Part shown: piece by piece, positions 34,090-45,387 of the stretch
Layout of the letters: each line of letters starts with the position of its first letter
Position numbering within the stretch: the stretch's first letter is position 1
Program-made: the position numbers and the translations under genes
Assembly (NCBI RefSeq): GCF_000321225.1
Contig: NW_004450266.1
Span: 8,728,184 to 8,792,183, forward strand
Reading direction: 5' to 3'
Source: Odobenus rosmarus divergens
Lineage: Eukaryota > Chordata > Mammalia > Carnivora > Odobenidae
DNA length: 64,000 nt
Notes under the pieces: model-generated
Told to the model about the DNA's origin: nothing
The model's input: only the letters and a program-made list of their open reading frames with translations
Database searches by the model: none

Positions 34090-34099
34090 TATTTTCCTT

Positions 34100-34310
34100 A
34101 GACTTACACTTCATTTACTAAGTACTGTTCTATCTATCTATCTATCTACCTACCCATCTATCCGTCTAAATCACTGGTTCATTTAATCCTCACCATAACC
34201 CTATAATATTTTATTATTATCCCCATCTAATGGAAGAGGAAACCAAAGCTTTTCAAAGATTAAGTAACTTCCAAAAATATCACACATTTAGTAAAATTTA
34301 ACTTTCTTGA
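34100..34310 (+). mobile_element. MIR containing an ATCT microsatellite
   Basis: Shows TTTAATCCTCACCATAACCCTATAAT, TATCCCCATCTAATGGAAGAGGAAAC and AAGTAACTTCC in MIR order. A TCTA tetranucleotide run (about 34131-34172) lies within. Confidence 0.8.
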
Positions 34311-34393
34311 ATACATCTTTTCCTATCTTTATTTATCTATAGTATCATAATCATAAAAGGACAATAGATAGCCCTGATAAAAATAGAATACAA

Positions 34394-34506
34394 GGGGCAC
34401 CTGGGTGGCTCAGTCAGTTAAGCATGATAAAACCTAAGCCAAACGCAGATGCTTAACTGACTGAGCCACGCAGGTGCCCCTAAATAAACAAAATCTTAAA
34501 AAAAAA
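34394..34506. mobile_element. Foldback Can-SINE: head joined to inverted head
   Basis: The left arm 34394-34425 is a normal + SINE head (GGGGCACCTGGGTGGCTCAG...). The right arm 34449-34480 is its reverse complement with one mismatch in 32 (G at one position of the GGGTGG box). The 23-base loop is the continuation of the inverted copy (GGTTTTATC-type). The inverted head then joins directly to a + oriented SINE tail, TAAATAAACAAAATCTTAAAA. The whole is flanked by the 9-bp duplication AGAATACAA at 34385-34393 and 34507-34515. The SINE body is absent. Confidence 0.92.
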
Positions 34507-34689
34507 AGAATACAATATATGCACAATTATCTCTACCCTCATACTATAAAAGCTATAACAGCAGGACTTACGCAAGGAATGTAGGCTTAGAAAAACAACA
34601 TCTGACCATGAGAACAAAGTAAAAAAGTTACTAGTATGAACACATTAAAAATAAAAACCTGTTTCTCTTAAAATGTGTACCCAATGTTG

Positions 34690-35990
34690 TTCAATTTTCA
34701 TACAATATATCCAACAAAAGATTAATATGCAAAATATATAAATAACTCATACAACTCAATCTCCCCAAAATAATAATAATCTGATTAAAATGGGCAGAGG
34801 ACCTTAACATTTTTTTTCCCCAAAGAGGATGTACAGATGGCCAACAGGCACATGAAAAGACACCCAATATCACTCATCATCAGGGAAATGCAAATCAAAG
34901 CTACAATGAGATACCACCTCACACCAGTCAAAATGGCTAAAACAAAATGACAAGAAATAACAAGTATTGGGGAGGATATGGAGAAAAGGGAATCCTCGTG
35001 CACTGGTGGGAATGTAAATTGGTACAGACACTGTGGAACACAAGATGGAGATTCCTCAAAAAATTAAAAATAAAACTACCATATTATCCAGTAATTCAAC
35101 TGCTAGGAATTACTGAAAGAAAACAAAAATACTTATTTGAAAAGATATATGCAGTCCTATGTTTATTGTAGCTTCATTACAATAGCAAAGTTATGGAAGC
35201 AACCTAAGTGTCCATCGATAGTTGAATGGATAAAGAAGATATATATCACACAATGAAATATTAGTCAGCCATAAAAAAGAATGAACTCTTGCCATTTATG
35301 ACAACATGGTTAGACCTAGAGGGTATCATGCTAAGTGTAAGTAAGTCAGAGAAAGACAAATGACATACGATTTATTTATTTATTGAAGATTTTATTTATT
35401 TATTTGGCAAAGAGAGACACAGCGAGAGAGGGAGCACAAGCAGGGGGTGGTAGTGTGAGAGGGCGACGCAGGCTTCCCGCTGAGCAGGGAGCCTGATGCG
35501 GGTCTCGATCCCAGAACCCTGGGATCATGACCTGAGCCGAAGGCAGACGCTCAACGACTGAGCCACCCAGGCGCCCCATGACATACAATTTAAATGTAGA
35601 ATGTTACAGAAAAATATGGAACAAACAAATAAATGAAAAACAGAAACAGACTCATACATACAGAAAACAAACTAGTGGTTGCCAGAGGAAAGAGGGTTGA
35701 GGGAATGAGCCAAATAGGTGAAGGGGATTAAGAAGAACAAACTTTCAGTTATAAAATAAATAAATCCCAGCATGAAAAGTACAGCATAGGGAATATAGTC
35801 AATAATATTGAAATAATGGAAATAATGTATGGTGACAGATGGTGACTACACTTATGGTGGTGAACATTGCCTAATGTATAGAATTGTTGAATCACTATGT
35901 TGTATTCCTGAATCTAATATAATACTTTATGTCTAAAATGAATAAAACATGGAATGTCAACTATATTGCAATAAAAAAGTCCAATAAAAA
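34690..35990 (+). mobile_element. Old LINE-1 3' end (L1M type), split by a SINE
   Basis: The end of ORF2 (AATGCAAATCAAAGCTACAATGAGATACCACCTCACACC, TGGGAATGTAAATTGGTACA, GTGTCCATCGATAGTTGAATGG, as family words broken here by mutations) and a 3' UTR reaching GTTGTATTCCTGAATCTAAT near 35920. The 74-codon frame at 34947-35171 is a relic of ORF2. A SINE interrupts it at 35374-35577. Confidence 0.9.
35374..35577 (-). mobile_element. Can-SINE, - orientation, nested in L1
   Basis: Full-length, CpG-containing copy (GAGCCACCCAGGCGCCCC end). Target-site duplication ATGACATACGATTT at 35360-35373 and ATGACATACAATTT at 35578-35591; the one mismatch is CG against CA. Confidence 0.96.
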
Positions 35991-37179
35991 TTCAACATTG
36001 TTATTTTAAATCTATTGTACTATCCATTATTTAATGATTAAAGAAACATTTGGGATAAAACAGTTATACAGAAAAGAATTAAGAATTAGAAAAATGCAAG
36101 TTGCATGAAGCAGCTCCCTTTAAAAAAAAAGAAGAAGAAAGAAAAATTGACTATAAAAAACAGAGGATGTGAGACCAAATAATGTAATGGGAAGGAAAAG
36201 AAATTTAGTGTCTATCAACCTAAGTTCAAATCTTGGCGACCTTGGCCAATTACTTCACTTAATCTCTCAGAGACTCATTTTTTTTCTCATCAATAAAATA
36301 GAAATAAAAATAAAGCAAAGACTCTTGCTATAGTCAGTCATATTTCTGTGATAAAGAGGCATCTTGGTACACTATAAATGGCATGTACTAGGAAGAGCTG
36401 GTTTTGAAAAACTGACCACAGACGTATGCATTTTAGGTTACCAAAAGTCCTGGTAAGCCGCAAGTACAAAATAGATATTTGTTGATTGGTTTAATATAGA
36501 ACTTTGGAAACACTTTACAAAATAATAAGAATGTGCATAGAATCGGATCATCAAAGCTTGAAGTCTGTTATGTACGTGGCTCCTGCCTTGCAGTGGATTT
36601 ATCTTTCACCACCTTGTAGCCTCAGGTACAATATTTGTTCATTTAACTCTATTCAGCCAAATGCCTTCCCCTGTCTAAGGTTATGAGTATGAACCGTTAA
36701 GGTCAATTTGTGAAGTTTGGCAACAACTGGGATTTACAATGGTGATTCAATAAGCACTACTATTTGAGTTTATTAACATTCATGAGAAATTAACACCAAA
36801 TGAACTCTATGGAAAATTAGGGGAGTTTGATCAACATTATAAATCAGAGTTCTGTGATTTTTTTCAGTGTTTTTTCCATTTCAGTGCAAATATGATTTAG
36901 AAAGCAGTAGTCATCCTTTAGCATGCCCTATAAAAATCATTATGGACTATTACCACCTTTCTGAACGTATCAAATTATTAGGTCTAAGTTCCAATTTCAT
37001 TTTTTTAAAGTAGGACTGAAGTATAGACAATAGAAACGTTCATGAATTACGTTACTACTTACACTTCTACAGACAGGTCTAGTCATTTATTTAAATAGAA
37101 AATCCTGTTTTATTGAACACATTAAGGTTAAGAAACTCAAATAACAGTTCTTTTTGATTCCACGTTATCATGCCATCTG
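35991..37179. other. No gene seen; includes a MIR
   Basis: Unique AT-rich DNA except for the MIR at 36185-36320 (separate entry). Confidence 0.45.
36185..36320 (+). mobile_element. MIR, partial
   Basis: AACCTAAGTTCAAATCTTGG, CCTTGGCCAATTACTTCACT, CTCAGAGACTCATTTTTTTTCTCATC. Confidence 0.75.
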
Positions 37180-38370
37180 TCACTAAAGTATACAAATTAT
37201 CTGCTTCACTTACTTTCTGTACTTAAATGTCCACCAGCTTCCTGAAGCTTCATGCAAATGCTTCTAAAACATTCATACTCCTCCTCCATTACCATTGTCA
37301 CTTAGTGAAGGAACACATCATGTAGACAGTTATCCTAGGCTCCTACTCAGTCTCTAATCTGCCTTCAGTATCTCTCCCTTCTGACCTTCCAACAAGTTAC
37401 ATAATCAGTGATTAATAAATACTCTCCCTGTGCGTTTGCCTCTTCACTAGTTTTAATAATTCAGGTTGTCCCTTCTCCAGCCCCAGGCTATAGATTGGCA
37501 CTAATCCTCAAGGTATTGTAGCTCTACAGGTAAAGACTGAGCCTGATGAAAAGCCACTTCTGAAGCTTCACCCCAACTGAGGCAGTGACATCCACACTCC
37601 ATCTTCAGAAGTGGTATGGAATATCTGCAACCTCCCTTCTATACCACCACCAGTTAACTTTCTGAAGATATTTAAATCTGTGCATAGCTCATGAGCAATA
37701 CTCTCCCACTGCATACATGTATAATATAGTATGTAACCATGTGACAGTAGATACATATTTTTATCTCCTATCACATGCCTCACTGTGTAGTTTTGCACAT
37801 GCTGTCCCCTCTCTGTAAAAAGATGTTTCACCTATCCCCTGTCCAGAAAACACTGGATAATCTTTCAAAGCCCACTTGAAAGGACACCTCCTACTACCTG
37901 AATCCTTATCAATGTAATTCACCTGCTTCCTAACATGAGGCATTGACAGTTCTCATACAACCCTTTGATTTTAAGAATCTCTCTCTCCAAGGGGTGCCTG
38001 GCTGGCTCAGTTGGTTAAGTGTCCAACACTTGGTTTCAGCTCAGGTCATGATCTCAAGGACGTGAGATCGAGCCTCACACTGAGCTCTGTGCTCAGCACA
38101 GAGTCTGCTTCAAACTCTTTCTCTCTCCCTCCTGCTCTCTCTCTCTCTCCCAAACAAACAAATAAATAAAATCTTAAAAAAAAAAAAAAGAATCTCTTTC
38201 TCCGAAATCTTCTCATGCTGTAGTTGAGTTGGGTACGTATATCCTGTTTCCTTGACAAGGCTGCAAATTCCCTGAGGGAAGACATTATGTTGTAATTATT
38301 TCTATATTTCCAACGCATGCCTTTGTGCCTGACACATAAGTAGGACACAACAAAAACCTTGTTTGTTTTA
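37180..38370 (+). mobile_element. L2, + strand, split by a Can-SINE
   Basis: A run of L2 words in order: CTTCAGTATCTCTCCCTTCTGACC, AATTCAGGTTGTCCCTTCTCC, CATGCTGTCCCCTCTCTG, TCTTTCAAAGCCCACTTGAAAGG, then after the SINE TGACAAGGCTGCAAATTCCCTGAGGG and a GCCTGACACATAAG end. One long L2 copy is likely; the left boundary is uncertain. Confidence 0.8.
37991..38187 (+). mobile_element. Can-SINE, + orientation, nested in L2
   Basis: Head GGGGTGCCTGGCTGGCTCAG. Target-site duplication AAGAATCTCTCTCTCCAA at 37973-37990 against AAGAATCTCTTTCTCCGAA at 38188-38206. The divergence suggests an older insertion. Confidence 0.93.
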
Positions 38371-38569
38371 ATCCCTATTTAAAAGATAGCCTTTAATTAA
38401 AATGAGACAAATGTCAGAGATATTGGAATGGAGAGTGATAGAGGACAAAGAGAGAAAATAGGACTTGTTCTGTCCTAAATTAATATTGTCAAAGGCAAAG
38501 ATCTGAAGCAAGATACTAGCCATGAATAAGTAATTCAAACAGTTTCTGGACACATTAAGAAACAAGGGA

Positions 38570-38800
38570 AGAAAACTATCATTTATTAAGCACTTATTGT
38601 ATGCCAGTCAGTGTACTAGGCACTTTAATAGTTTTAACTCATTTAATCGATACAACCTTTTGAGTTATATATAATCCTCATAGTACTGGAGAGGAAACTG
38701 ATGTTCAGTGAGATGAAATAGTTTGCCTACAAAAACATAGCTGTTAATATTATAGCTAGGGTTTCAACCCAAATGTGTGCAACTTGAGAGTCAAACATTT
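38570..38800 (+). mobile_element. MIR
   Basis: TAAGCACTTATTGTATGCCAGTC, GTACTAGGCACTTTAATAG, TACTGGAGAGGAAACTGATG. Confidence 0.82.
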
Positions 38801-38869
38801 TTCCCTTTAAATGCTCATTTCAGAGACTTATACATAACAGGAACTAGAGACAGGTGTAATAATAATAAT

Positions 38870-38965
38870 AGTATTAATAATAAAAATTCCTAACACTGAA
38901 CATTTATTATATGTCAGGTGCTGGACTGAGCACTGGGGACAGAGAAGTGAATTAAACATGAAGAA
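38870..38965 (-). mobile_element. L2/MIR-type fragment
   Basis: ACATTTATTATATGTCAGGTGCTGGACTGAGCACTGGGGACAGAG-type words (given here as a family pattern) match the antisense L2 terminus. Confidence 0.55.
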
Positions 38966-40455
38966 TTTAAAATGCACTTGAATCAAATTGAATTGAACCT
39001 AAAGCTTAGTGTATCCAACCTTAAAGTAATTCTGAGGTTTATCAAACAAACAGAAAGTACTTAGTTTTGTTTGGCTTCTGTGACCATATAAGGAGGAAAA
39101 AGAGTCTCTTTATCAAATAGTGTGGAGTCAAGAGGCTCTCTTCCATGCCAACAGAGTGACTTAATAATTACCAAAGGAGCTGGAGACATCCAGCTCTTTC
39201 CAATTAACTTCTGTTACAGAGTGCTGTTGACTGTACACCTGACAGCCACACGCAGATGGGGGGAGAAGAGTATGTGCAAGATTTCTTTGCATTTCATAGT
39301 TCACAGATTAAAGGCAGTGTCAAGTGCAAGTCAAAGTTGGAAATTGATTTATTTGGCACTGAGTGTGTGAGGAAGGACCACTTCTGAGTCATTACAAACA
39401 AGCTAAGGTGCTTTCATATCATGTTCTGCTTCTTGGTACACAAATCAAACCATTTTTTTTTTTCCTTTTAGATGCATTTACTCTGAGAGTTTCATTGCCA
39501 GAAAACGTGGCTAGATCCAGCTTTCTGAAATCCCAGCACTGACACCCTTAGTGGTAGCTGTTGTAATTACTCTAGCCCTAACTCTTAATGCTTGCTTATA
39601 GCTGCTGATGGAGAATGGGAAAAAGTAGCCCCTAGACTGGTTAGAGAAGATTCAGGAGAAACTGATCTCAGCCCAAAAGAAAGCAGCCCAGATTGTCAGA
39701 CCCAAAGAGACATCATAATAATACATTAAACACAATAATAGTTACTTAATAATAGCAACTACTCAAACAGCATCTGCTTGTGTAAGGCTTTTTTAGGGGT
39801 GTGTGTATGTGTGTGTACACATACAAAAATGTACACACTCACACGTATGTGTGTGTATATATATGTGTGTGTCTGTATATATATGATAAACAGACTGTGC
39901 AAATACCCTATACCTCATCAAAATTTCTCCCTGGATTAGCATCCATTAATGGCTCTTTTCCGATCCAGTCTTTACTATGACAACACAAAACATTAATTTT
40001 CTAAATTGTATGCTTCCTTTGCATTAAACAATTGGCCCTTGGAATTTTACTGTACTCAAGGGCCCTCCCTTTTCCTCCAATGACTGGTTAATTGATTTGA
40101 TCTATTTATTATTGGATATGCTGAAATTAATTTCTATTTTTTAAGGTTTAAAATTATTTACTGTACTTAATCTTTTTTGTGTTCAACTTACTCCCGATGT
40201 GTCCAGTGAAAGCCCTGTCACACAACTTCCCATGTTCTTGGGACATGCTATCATTATTTTTTGGAGCACTCCATGACTTTTTAGCTAATACAATTTGTCA
40301 GGCTCATCTTGTACCTAATTGGCCACCTCTCTGATGATCTCTACTTAGATATCAACATGTAGAAACTAGGTTTAATTATTGCTGTTGGAGTATCTTTGAT
40401 TTCTGGCCCTTGTAGCAGACAGAACTAGGAAACATGCATACATATATACATAAAA
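38966..40455. other. No gene seen; GT/TA microsatellite cluster
   Basis: A compound GTGTGT, ACACAC and TATATA patch spans 39798-39885. The rest is AT-rich unique sequence. The 82-codon frame at 39122-39370 has no recognised similarity. Confidence 0.45.
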
Positions 40456-40471
40456 ATATACATGAGTGCAT

Positions 40472-40672
40472 GAGGCACCTGGGTGGCTCAGTCGTTAAGC
40501 GTCTGCCTTCAGCTCAGGTCATGATCCCAGGGTCGTGGGATCGAGCCCCACATCCGGCTCCCTGCTCAGCAGGCAGCCTACTTCTCCCTCTCCCACTCCC
40601 CCTGCTTGTGTTGCCTCTCTCACTGTGTCTCTCTCCATCAAATAAATAAATAAAATCTTAAAAAATATATAT
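40472..40672 (+). mobile_element. Can-SINE, + orientation
   Basis: Complete; head GAGGCACCTGGGTGGCTCAG. A perfect 16-bp target-site duplication ATATACATGAGTGCAT at 40456-40471 and 40673-40688. Confidence 0.96.
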
Positions 40673-40688
40673 ATATACATGAGTGCAT

Positions 40689-41079
40689 ACACCAAAATAT
40701 ACGGACACATGCAAATGCATATATAAATGTACAATGTGCAGAGGCACACACACACATATGTATATTAGAAATCATGAATTCACAAATTCTGAAGAATCGT
40801 TTTTGTTTTTTGCCTTGTATCATTTCATATTTGTATTATACTTCAATCACATTGAAACCCCAGTCTTACTTTAATGTCAACATATTTATTCACTGACTCA
40901 ACTCTATAATGTACCTAAAATACTTTTGTAATTACTTTGTCCATACTACCACCAAAAAGAAAAGAAAACTATTAAAAAGAGTTTGATTTGTTGGCATTTA
41001 TTCCTCCTACTCACACCTCTTCTGTGACTGAGAGTACAAAGTCAAATACTATGAAAACTTTACCTTAAATTAATCCTTC
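40689..41079. other. Nothing recognised
   Basis: AT-rich, unique-looking. Confidence 0.4.
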
Positions 41080-41469
41080 CTTCTTTCCCCTTCAGTTTCA
41101 GTTTCCCCCTCACTCTAATTAATTTTATTTTTGGAATATGTAGAACATTAACACAATTTCAAAGATTAAAACTATACAAAAGAGTATACTCAATTGTCAT
41201 TTCCTCCTGTATTCTTACCATCCCATTTTGTACTCACTGTATCCTTAATATTTAACCAGTTCTTATTATTTTCTGGCTTATATTTCTTCTTTTTCTTTTT
41301 GCAATTAAAAAAAGATATATTCATATTTTCTTATTTTACTTCTTTCCTATGCAAAATGTAGGATGCCATATATGCTTTATGTACTTTTTTTAACTTACGC
41401 TGTCTCCTGAAAATCAATCCATATCAGTTCAGAGGTCTTCCTCATTCTTTTGTACAGCTGTATAGTACT

Positions 41470-41520
<51 letters not shown>

Positions 41521-42190
41521 TTTACCCACACCATAGTTTAACGAATATTGTTTGGTTAGAGATTTGAGTAATTTTCATTATTTTGCAGATATAAATAATG
41601 ATACAATAAACACAGTTGTGCATGTGCAATTTTTTACACTTGCTGGTGTATCATTAGGGTAAATCCCTACAAGTGAGTATTCTGGGTCAAAAGATAAGTA
41701 CATCTGTACAACCTCTGTAATAGTTGTGCCATACAGCACTCTCACCAGTAATGCATGCATTTCCCCACAGCCTCACCAATGGACTGTAGGGTCATGTTTT
41801 TCAATTTTTGACAATCTACTACATGACAAATAGTTCCTTGGTCTAGTATTTTGATTTCTCTTAACATGAGTGAAGTTAAAAATCTTTTCATATATTTAAA
41901 GTCCACATTTATCTTTTTGTGAATTATATATTAACAGCTTTTGCCCAGTTTTCTATATTTCTTTATTTCCCTTTCAATTTTTCCCTTAAAAATTAGGAAT
42001 ATTTGTCTTTTCTCTCTGATATGCATGGCAGATTTTACTTCTAGGTGGTCATTTTTTTGTCTGAATTGTTGCTATTCAAAATTTGTTTTCTTATTTTTAT
42101 GTAGTCAAATCTATCAATTTTTAAAATTGCACATGGGTTTTTACTCATAGTTAAAAAGATTTTTCCTATAATTAGGCTTACAGAAGACTT
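41080..42190 (-). mobile_element. Old LINE-1 fragment, minus strand, with (GT)23
   Basis: On the + strand: TCCATATCAGTTCAGAGGTCTTCCTC, ACAATAAACACAGTTGTGCATGTGC, GGGTCAAAAGATAAGTACAT, TTGCCCAGTTTTCTATATTTC, AATCTATCAATTTTTAAAATTGCACATGG. This is the antisense pattern of old L1M copies. A GT run of about 23 units at 41473-41518 lies inside. Confidence 0.75.
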
Positions 42191-42809
42191 CACCTGTTTT
42201 CTTTTTTTTTATGGCACTAACAGAGCTCCCTAGTTCCTCCGGATTATCTACAGCTTTGATTTCCAAACAGTTCTACAGCACCTTATGGCTCCACAGAAGT
42301 GATTCAGGAGGACTGAAAATGACTAATTTAAATTATATTTTGTCAGTTAAAATCCTTAATTAAAAACAACATATCTACTTAAATATGTCAAATAAAATTT
42401 TAACACATTGAAGATAATTAATATACTAAAATTCGATTCCAGGCAAAATAATTTCAGTAAAGCTAACACAGTACAGTTTCTCCTTCCATATCTGGATATG
42501 TATATTGAAACTTTGGGAATGTATAAATGATTAGCAAGATTGTAGTCCTACCCTGATTTAGTTTTTAAATTTAGGCCATGTCTGCTGAAAACAAAACAAA
42601 GCAAAACCCCTATAAACCAGTGCATCAGATGTGCCATGCTTAATTAAGACTAGGCAAAGCTCAGATATATCTGCTTTATTCATGCCCTTCATACATTGCA
42701 ATAGTGAGGTGTGTGAAGGAGCAAGTAAACACTTAAAGCACAGTATGAGATGTCAGAGTGTTGGCATCTGTGGAACTCAATGTGAGTTTTAAGTCTTTCT
42801 TGTCTTATA
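42191..42809. other. No gene seen
   Basis: Nothing recognised; a small DNA-transposon-like piece near 42240-42310 is possible but unproven. Confidence 0.4.
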
Positions 42810-43135
42810 TTAATTCATTCCAGGATCATTTGTTAAAAACCTAACATGTGTAAGGTACACTACTCGGTCTCAGACATTAAAGCAATGAACAAAGTTTTCA
42901 TGTTCCTTGCCATTTCAGAACTTTTAATTCATAAAAGTACTTTAATTTATAACAGCTCGTTTATATGTCCAGGAAAGACATATTAAACAATTAATTAGGA
43001 TCAAAAGTGATGAGAGTTGTAATAGAAGAAGTACCAGATGTCATAAGGTTCTATAAGAGAATATATGGCCCATAAGGTAAGGAAGGTGTTCCTCGTAAAA
43101 TAGTGCTTAAACTAAGATCTGAAAAATGAGTATGA
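42810..43135 (-). mobile_element. L2, minus strand
   Basis: ATTCATTCCAGGATCATTTG, AAAGCAATGAACAAAGTTTTC, GAAGGTGTTCCTCGTAAAATAGTGCT and AAGATCTGAAAAATGAGTATG, all antisense L2 order. Confidence 0.78.
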
Positions 43136-43335
43136 CTAAGTAAAATGTCCTTTAACTTGTTTCTTTATTGGGGTTTCTCATGAGGTTGTGTTCAAAACAT
43201 AAAAGTAGAACTCATTCTACTGTTGGCAAATCACATTAAAGGATAGAAAACCAGCGCCCTTAAGATGATAAACAATTGTATATCTTTTTTTGGAAAAAAA
43301 AAGTCTGTTAAGTTCCTCTTCCCATTTATTATTAC

Positions 43336-43492
43336 TTTTTTTAAAAGATTTATGTATTTATTTTAGAGAGGGAAAGAGAGCGGGACAAAGGGAAAGGGAG
43401 ACAGAGAATCTCAAGCAGACTCCACACTGAGATCATGACCTGAGCTGAAATCCAGAGTTGCCACTTAACCCACTGAGCCACCCAGGCACCCC
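43336..43492 (-). mobile_element. Can-SINE, older subtype, internally shortened
   Basis: Tail TTTTTTTAAAAGATTTATG at left and CTGAGCCACCCAGGCACCCC at right. The middle lacks the segment between TCCACACTGAG and ATCATGACC, so it is about 40 bp shorter than the others. Confidence 0.9.
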
Positions 43493-43493
43493 C

Positions 43494-44655
43494 TTCTGCA
43501 CAGTTTTTAATCAGACTATCTGTTCTTTTGTTCTTGAGTTGTAGGTGTTCCTTATATATTTTGGATATTAACCCCTTAACTGATATATGGTTTGCAAATA
43601 TTTTCTCCCATGCCATAAGTTCCCTCTTCATTCTGTTTATAATTTCTTTTGTTGTTCAGAAACTTTTTAGTTTAATGTAGTCCTACTTGTTTATTTTTGC
43701 TTCTGTTGCTTGTGCTTTGGTACCATATCCAAAAAAAAAAAAAAAATCATTACCAAGATCAACGTCAAGGAGATTTTTCCCCGTTTTTTGGGGGGTAGTT
43801 TTTACAATTACAGGTCTTATATTTATGTTTCTAATCCATTTTGAGTTAACTTTTGTGAGCTGTGCAAGACAGCGGTTCAATTTCATTCTTTTGCATGTAA
43901 ACATACAGTTTTACCAACTGTTTTATCATTTATTGAAAAGATCAGGGGCACCTGGGTGGCATCTGCCTTTGGCTCAGGTCCTGATCCCAGGGTCCTGGGA
44001 TCAAACCCTGCATTGGGCTCCCTGCTCAGCGGGAAGCCTGTTTCTCCCCCTCCCACTCCCCCTGCTTGTGTCCCTTCTCTCACTATCTCTCTCTCTGTCA
44101 AATAAATAAATGAAATCTTAAAAAAAAAAAAAAAGGAACATCTTTTCCCCATTGAATATTCTTGGCTCCCTTGTCAAATATTAGTTGACTATCTATATAA
44201 GGGGTTTATTTCTGGGACTTCTATTCTATCCCACTGGTCTACGTGTTTTTATGTCAGTATCCTACCATTTTGATTATTACAGTTTTGTAGAATAGTTGTA
44301 ATCAGGAAGTGCAATGCTTCCAGCTTTGTTCTTTCTCAAGACTGCTTTGGTTATTTGGGGTCTTTTAAGGTTATATTTGAATTTTAGGATTTTTTTTTCT
44401 TTGAAAATTACCATTGGAATTTTGATAGGGGTTGTATTGCATCTACAGACAGTTTTGGGTAATATGGACATTTTAAAAATATTATTTTTTCTGATTCACA
44501 AATATGATATATCTTACCATTAATGTGTGTCTCCTTTAATTCCTCTCATTAATGTCTAATAGTTTTTAGTGTACAGATCTTTTAACTCCTTGGTTAAATT
44601 TATTTCTATGTATTTTATTGTTCTCAATGCTATCATAAAATAGCTCTAGATATTT
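43494..44655 (-). mobile_element. LINE-1 (L1M type) ORF2 3' part, minus strand, split by a SINE
   Basis: On the + strand: TGTAGGTGTTCCTTATATATTTTGG, TTTGCAAATATTTTCTCCCA, then after the SINE CTTGGCTCCCTTGTCAAATATTAG, AAGTGCAATGCTTCCAGCTTTG and GGGGTTGTATTGCATCTACAGA. Broken by stops; the 140-codon frame at 43687-44109 crosses from L1 into the SINE and is not a gene. Confidence 0.88.
43945..44134 (+). mobile_element. Can-SINE, + orientation, with a head deletion
   Basis: GGGGCACCTGGGTGGC runs straight into ATCTGCCTTTGGC. About 16 bases of the tRNA-derived head, including most of the A-box region, are missing. The tail is normal. The target-site duplication is unclear (AAAAGATCA against AAAAGGAACA). 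Confidence 0.92.
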
Positions 44656-44774
44656 TGTTGTTAGTATACAAAAATGCACATCAAATCATCACATTGTACA
44701 ACTTAAATTTATACAGTGCTATATGTCAATTGTATTTCAATAAAACTAGGGGGGAAAAACTAAAAAAAAAAAAA
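44656..44774 (+). mobile_element. LINE-1 3' tail fragment, + strand
   Basis: ACATTGTACAACTTAAATTTATAC, GCTATATGTCAATTGTATTTCAATAAAAC, followed by an A-rich run. It is the terminal 100 bases of an L1M 3' UTR. Confidence 0.75.
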
Positions 44775-44884
44775 GTAGAACCCATTAACTCTGAAAGCTT
44801 CCCTATCAACCTCCACCATTCAATCACTGTTAGGTATTTCTACTAACTTATATTGCTTAAGACTTGTATTAAGACTTGATTCAG

Positions 44885-45115
44885 GTATTGCCTTTAAAAG
44901 GATAATATACCCTGTTCTCTTATCCTCTCTATGCATATCCTGTCAGTTCGTAGAGTATCCTGTGTATTTCTCTCTCTACTGTGGCATTTGTCATAGTTCT
45001 CCTCTGCCCCTACCGCTAGATGCTCAGATCCTCCAGCTCAGGATCCAGTCTTGCTCATTCAGCACAGTTTCTAACACTTTGCAGTCACTCCATATATATT
45101 TAATAAATGATTTTT
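44885..45115 (+). mobile_element. L2, + strand, degenerate
   Basis: TTTCTCTCTCTACTGTGGCATTTGTCATAG, a GGATCCAGTCTTGCTCATTCAGCA stretch and ACTCCATATATATTTAATAAATGA fit the L2 3' end. Confidence 0.65.
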
Positions 45116-45387
45116 TTAAATATCATTTTATCTTTGCCAAGATAAAAGAGGGAAGCATATTATGGAAGAGAAGAGCACATTGTAAAAAGAGGACAAAGAA
45201 TGAAAAAGTATTTCAAGTTTAAAAAATGGGGAAATAGGTGTTTGGGGAAAAAATTTTCTTAGGGATATAGAAAGCCATCAAGGAAGATCTGGAGAGAAAA
45301 GAAAATGAAGGTCAGACTCATAGAGGTCTGTAGTCCCTGGTAATAAGGGTGAACTTTATTTTATAGGCAATGGCAAACTTGTAAGTT
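45116..45387. other. Nothing recognised
   Basis: Short AT-rich spacer with a purine-rich stretch. Confidence 0.4.

Noticed and set aside
43687..44109. 140-codon + frame with a hydrophobic end
   Set aside because: It runs from antisense L1 into a SINE; the hydrophobic part is SINE sequence.
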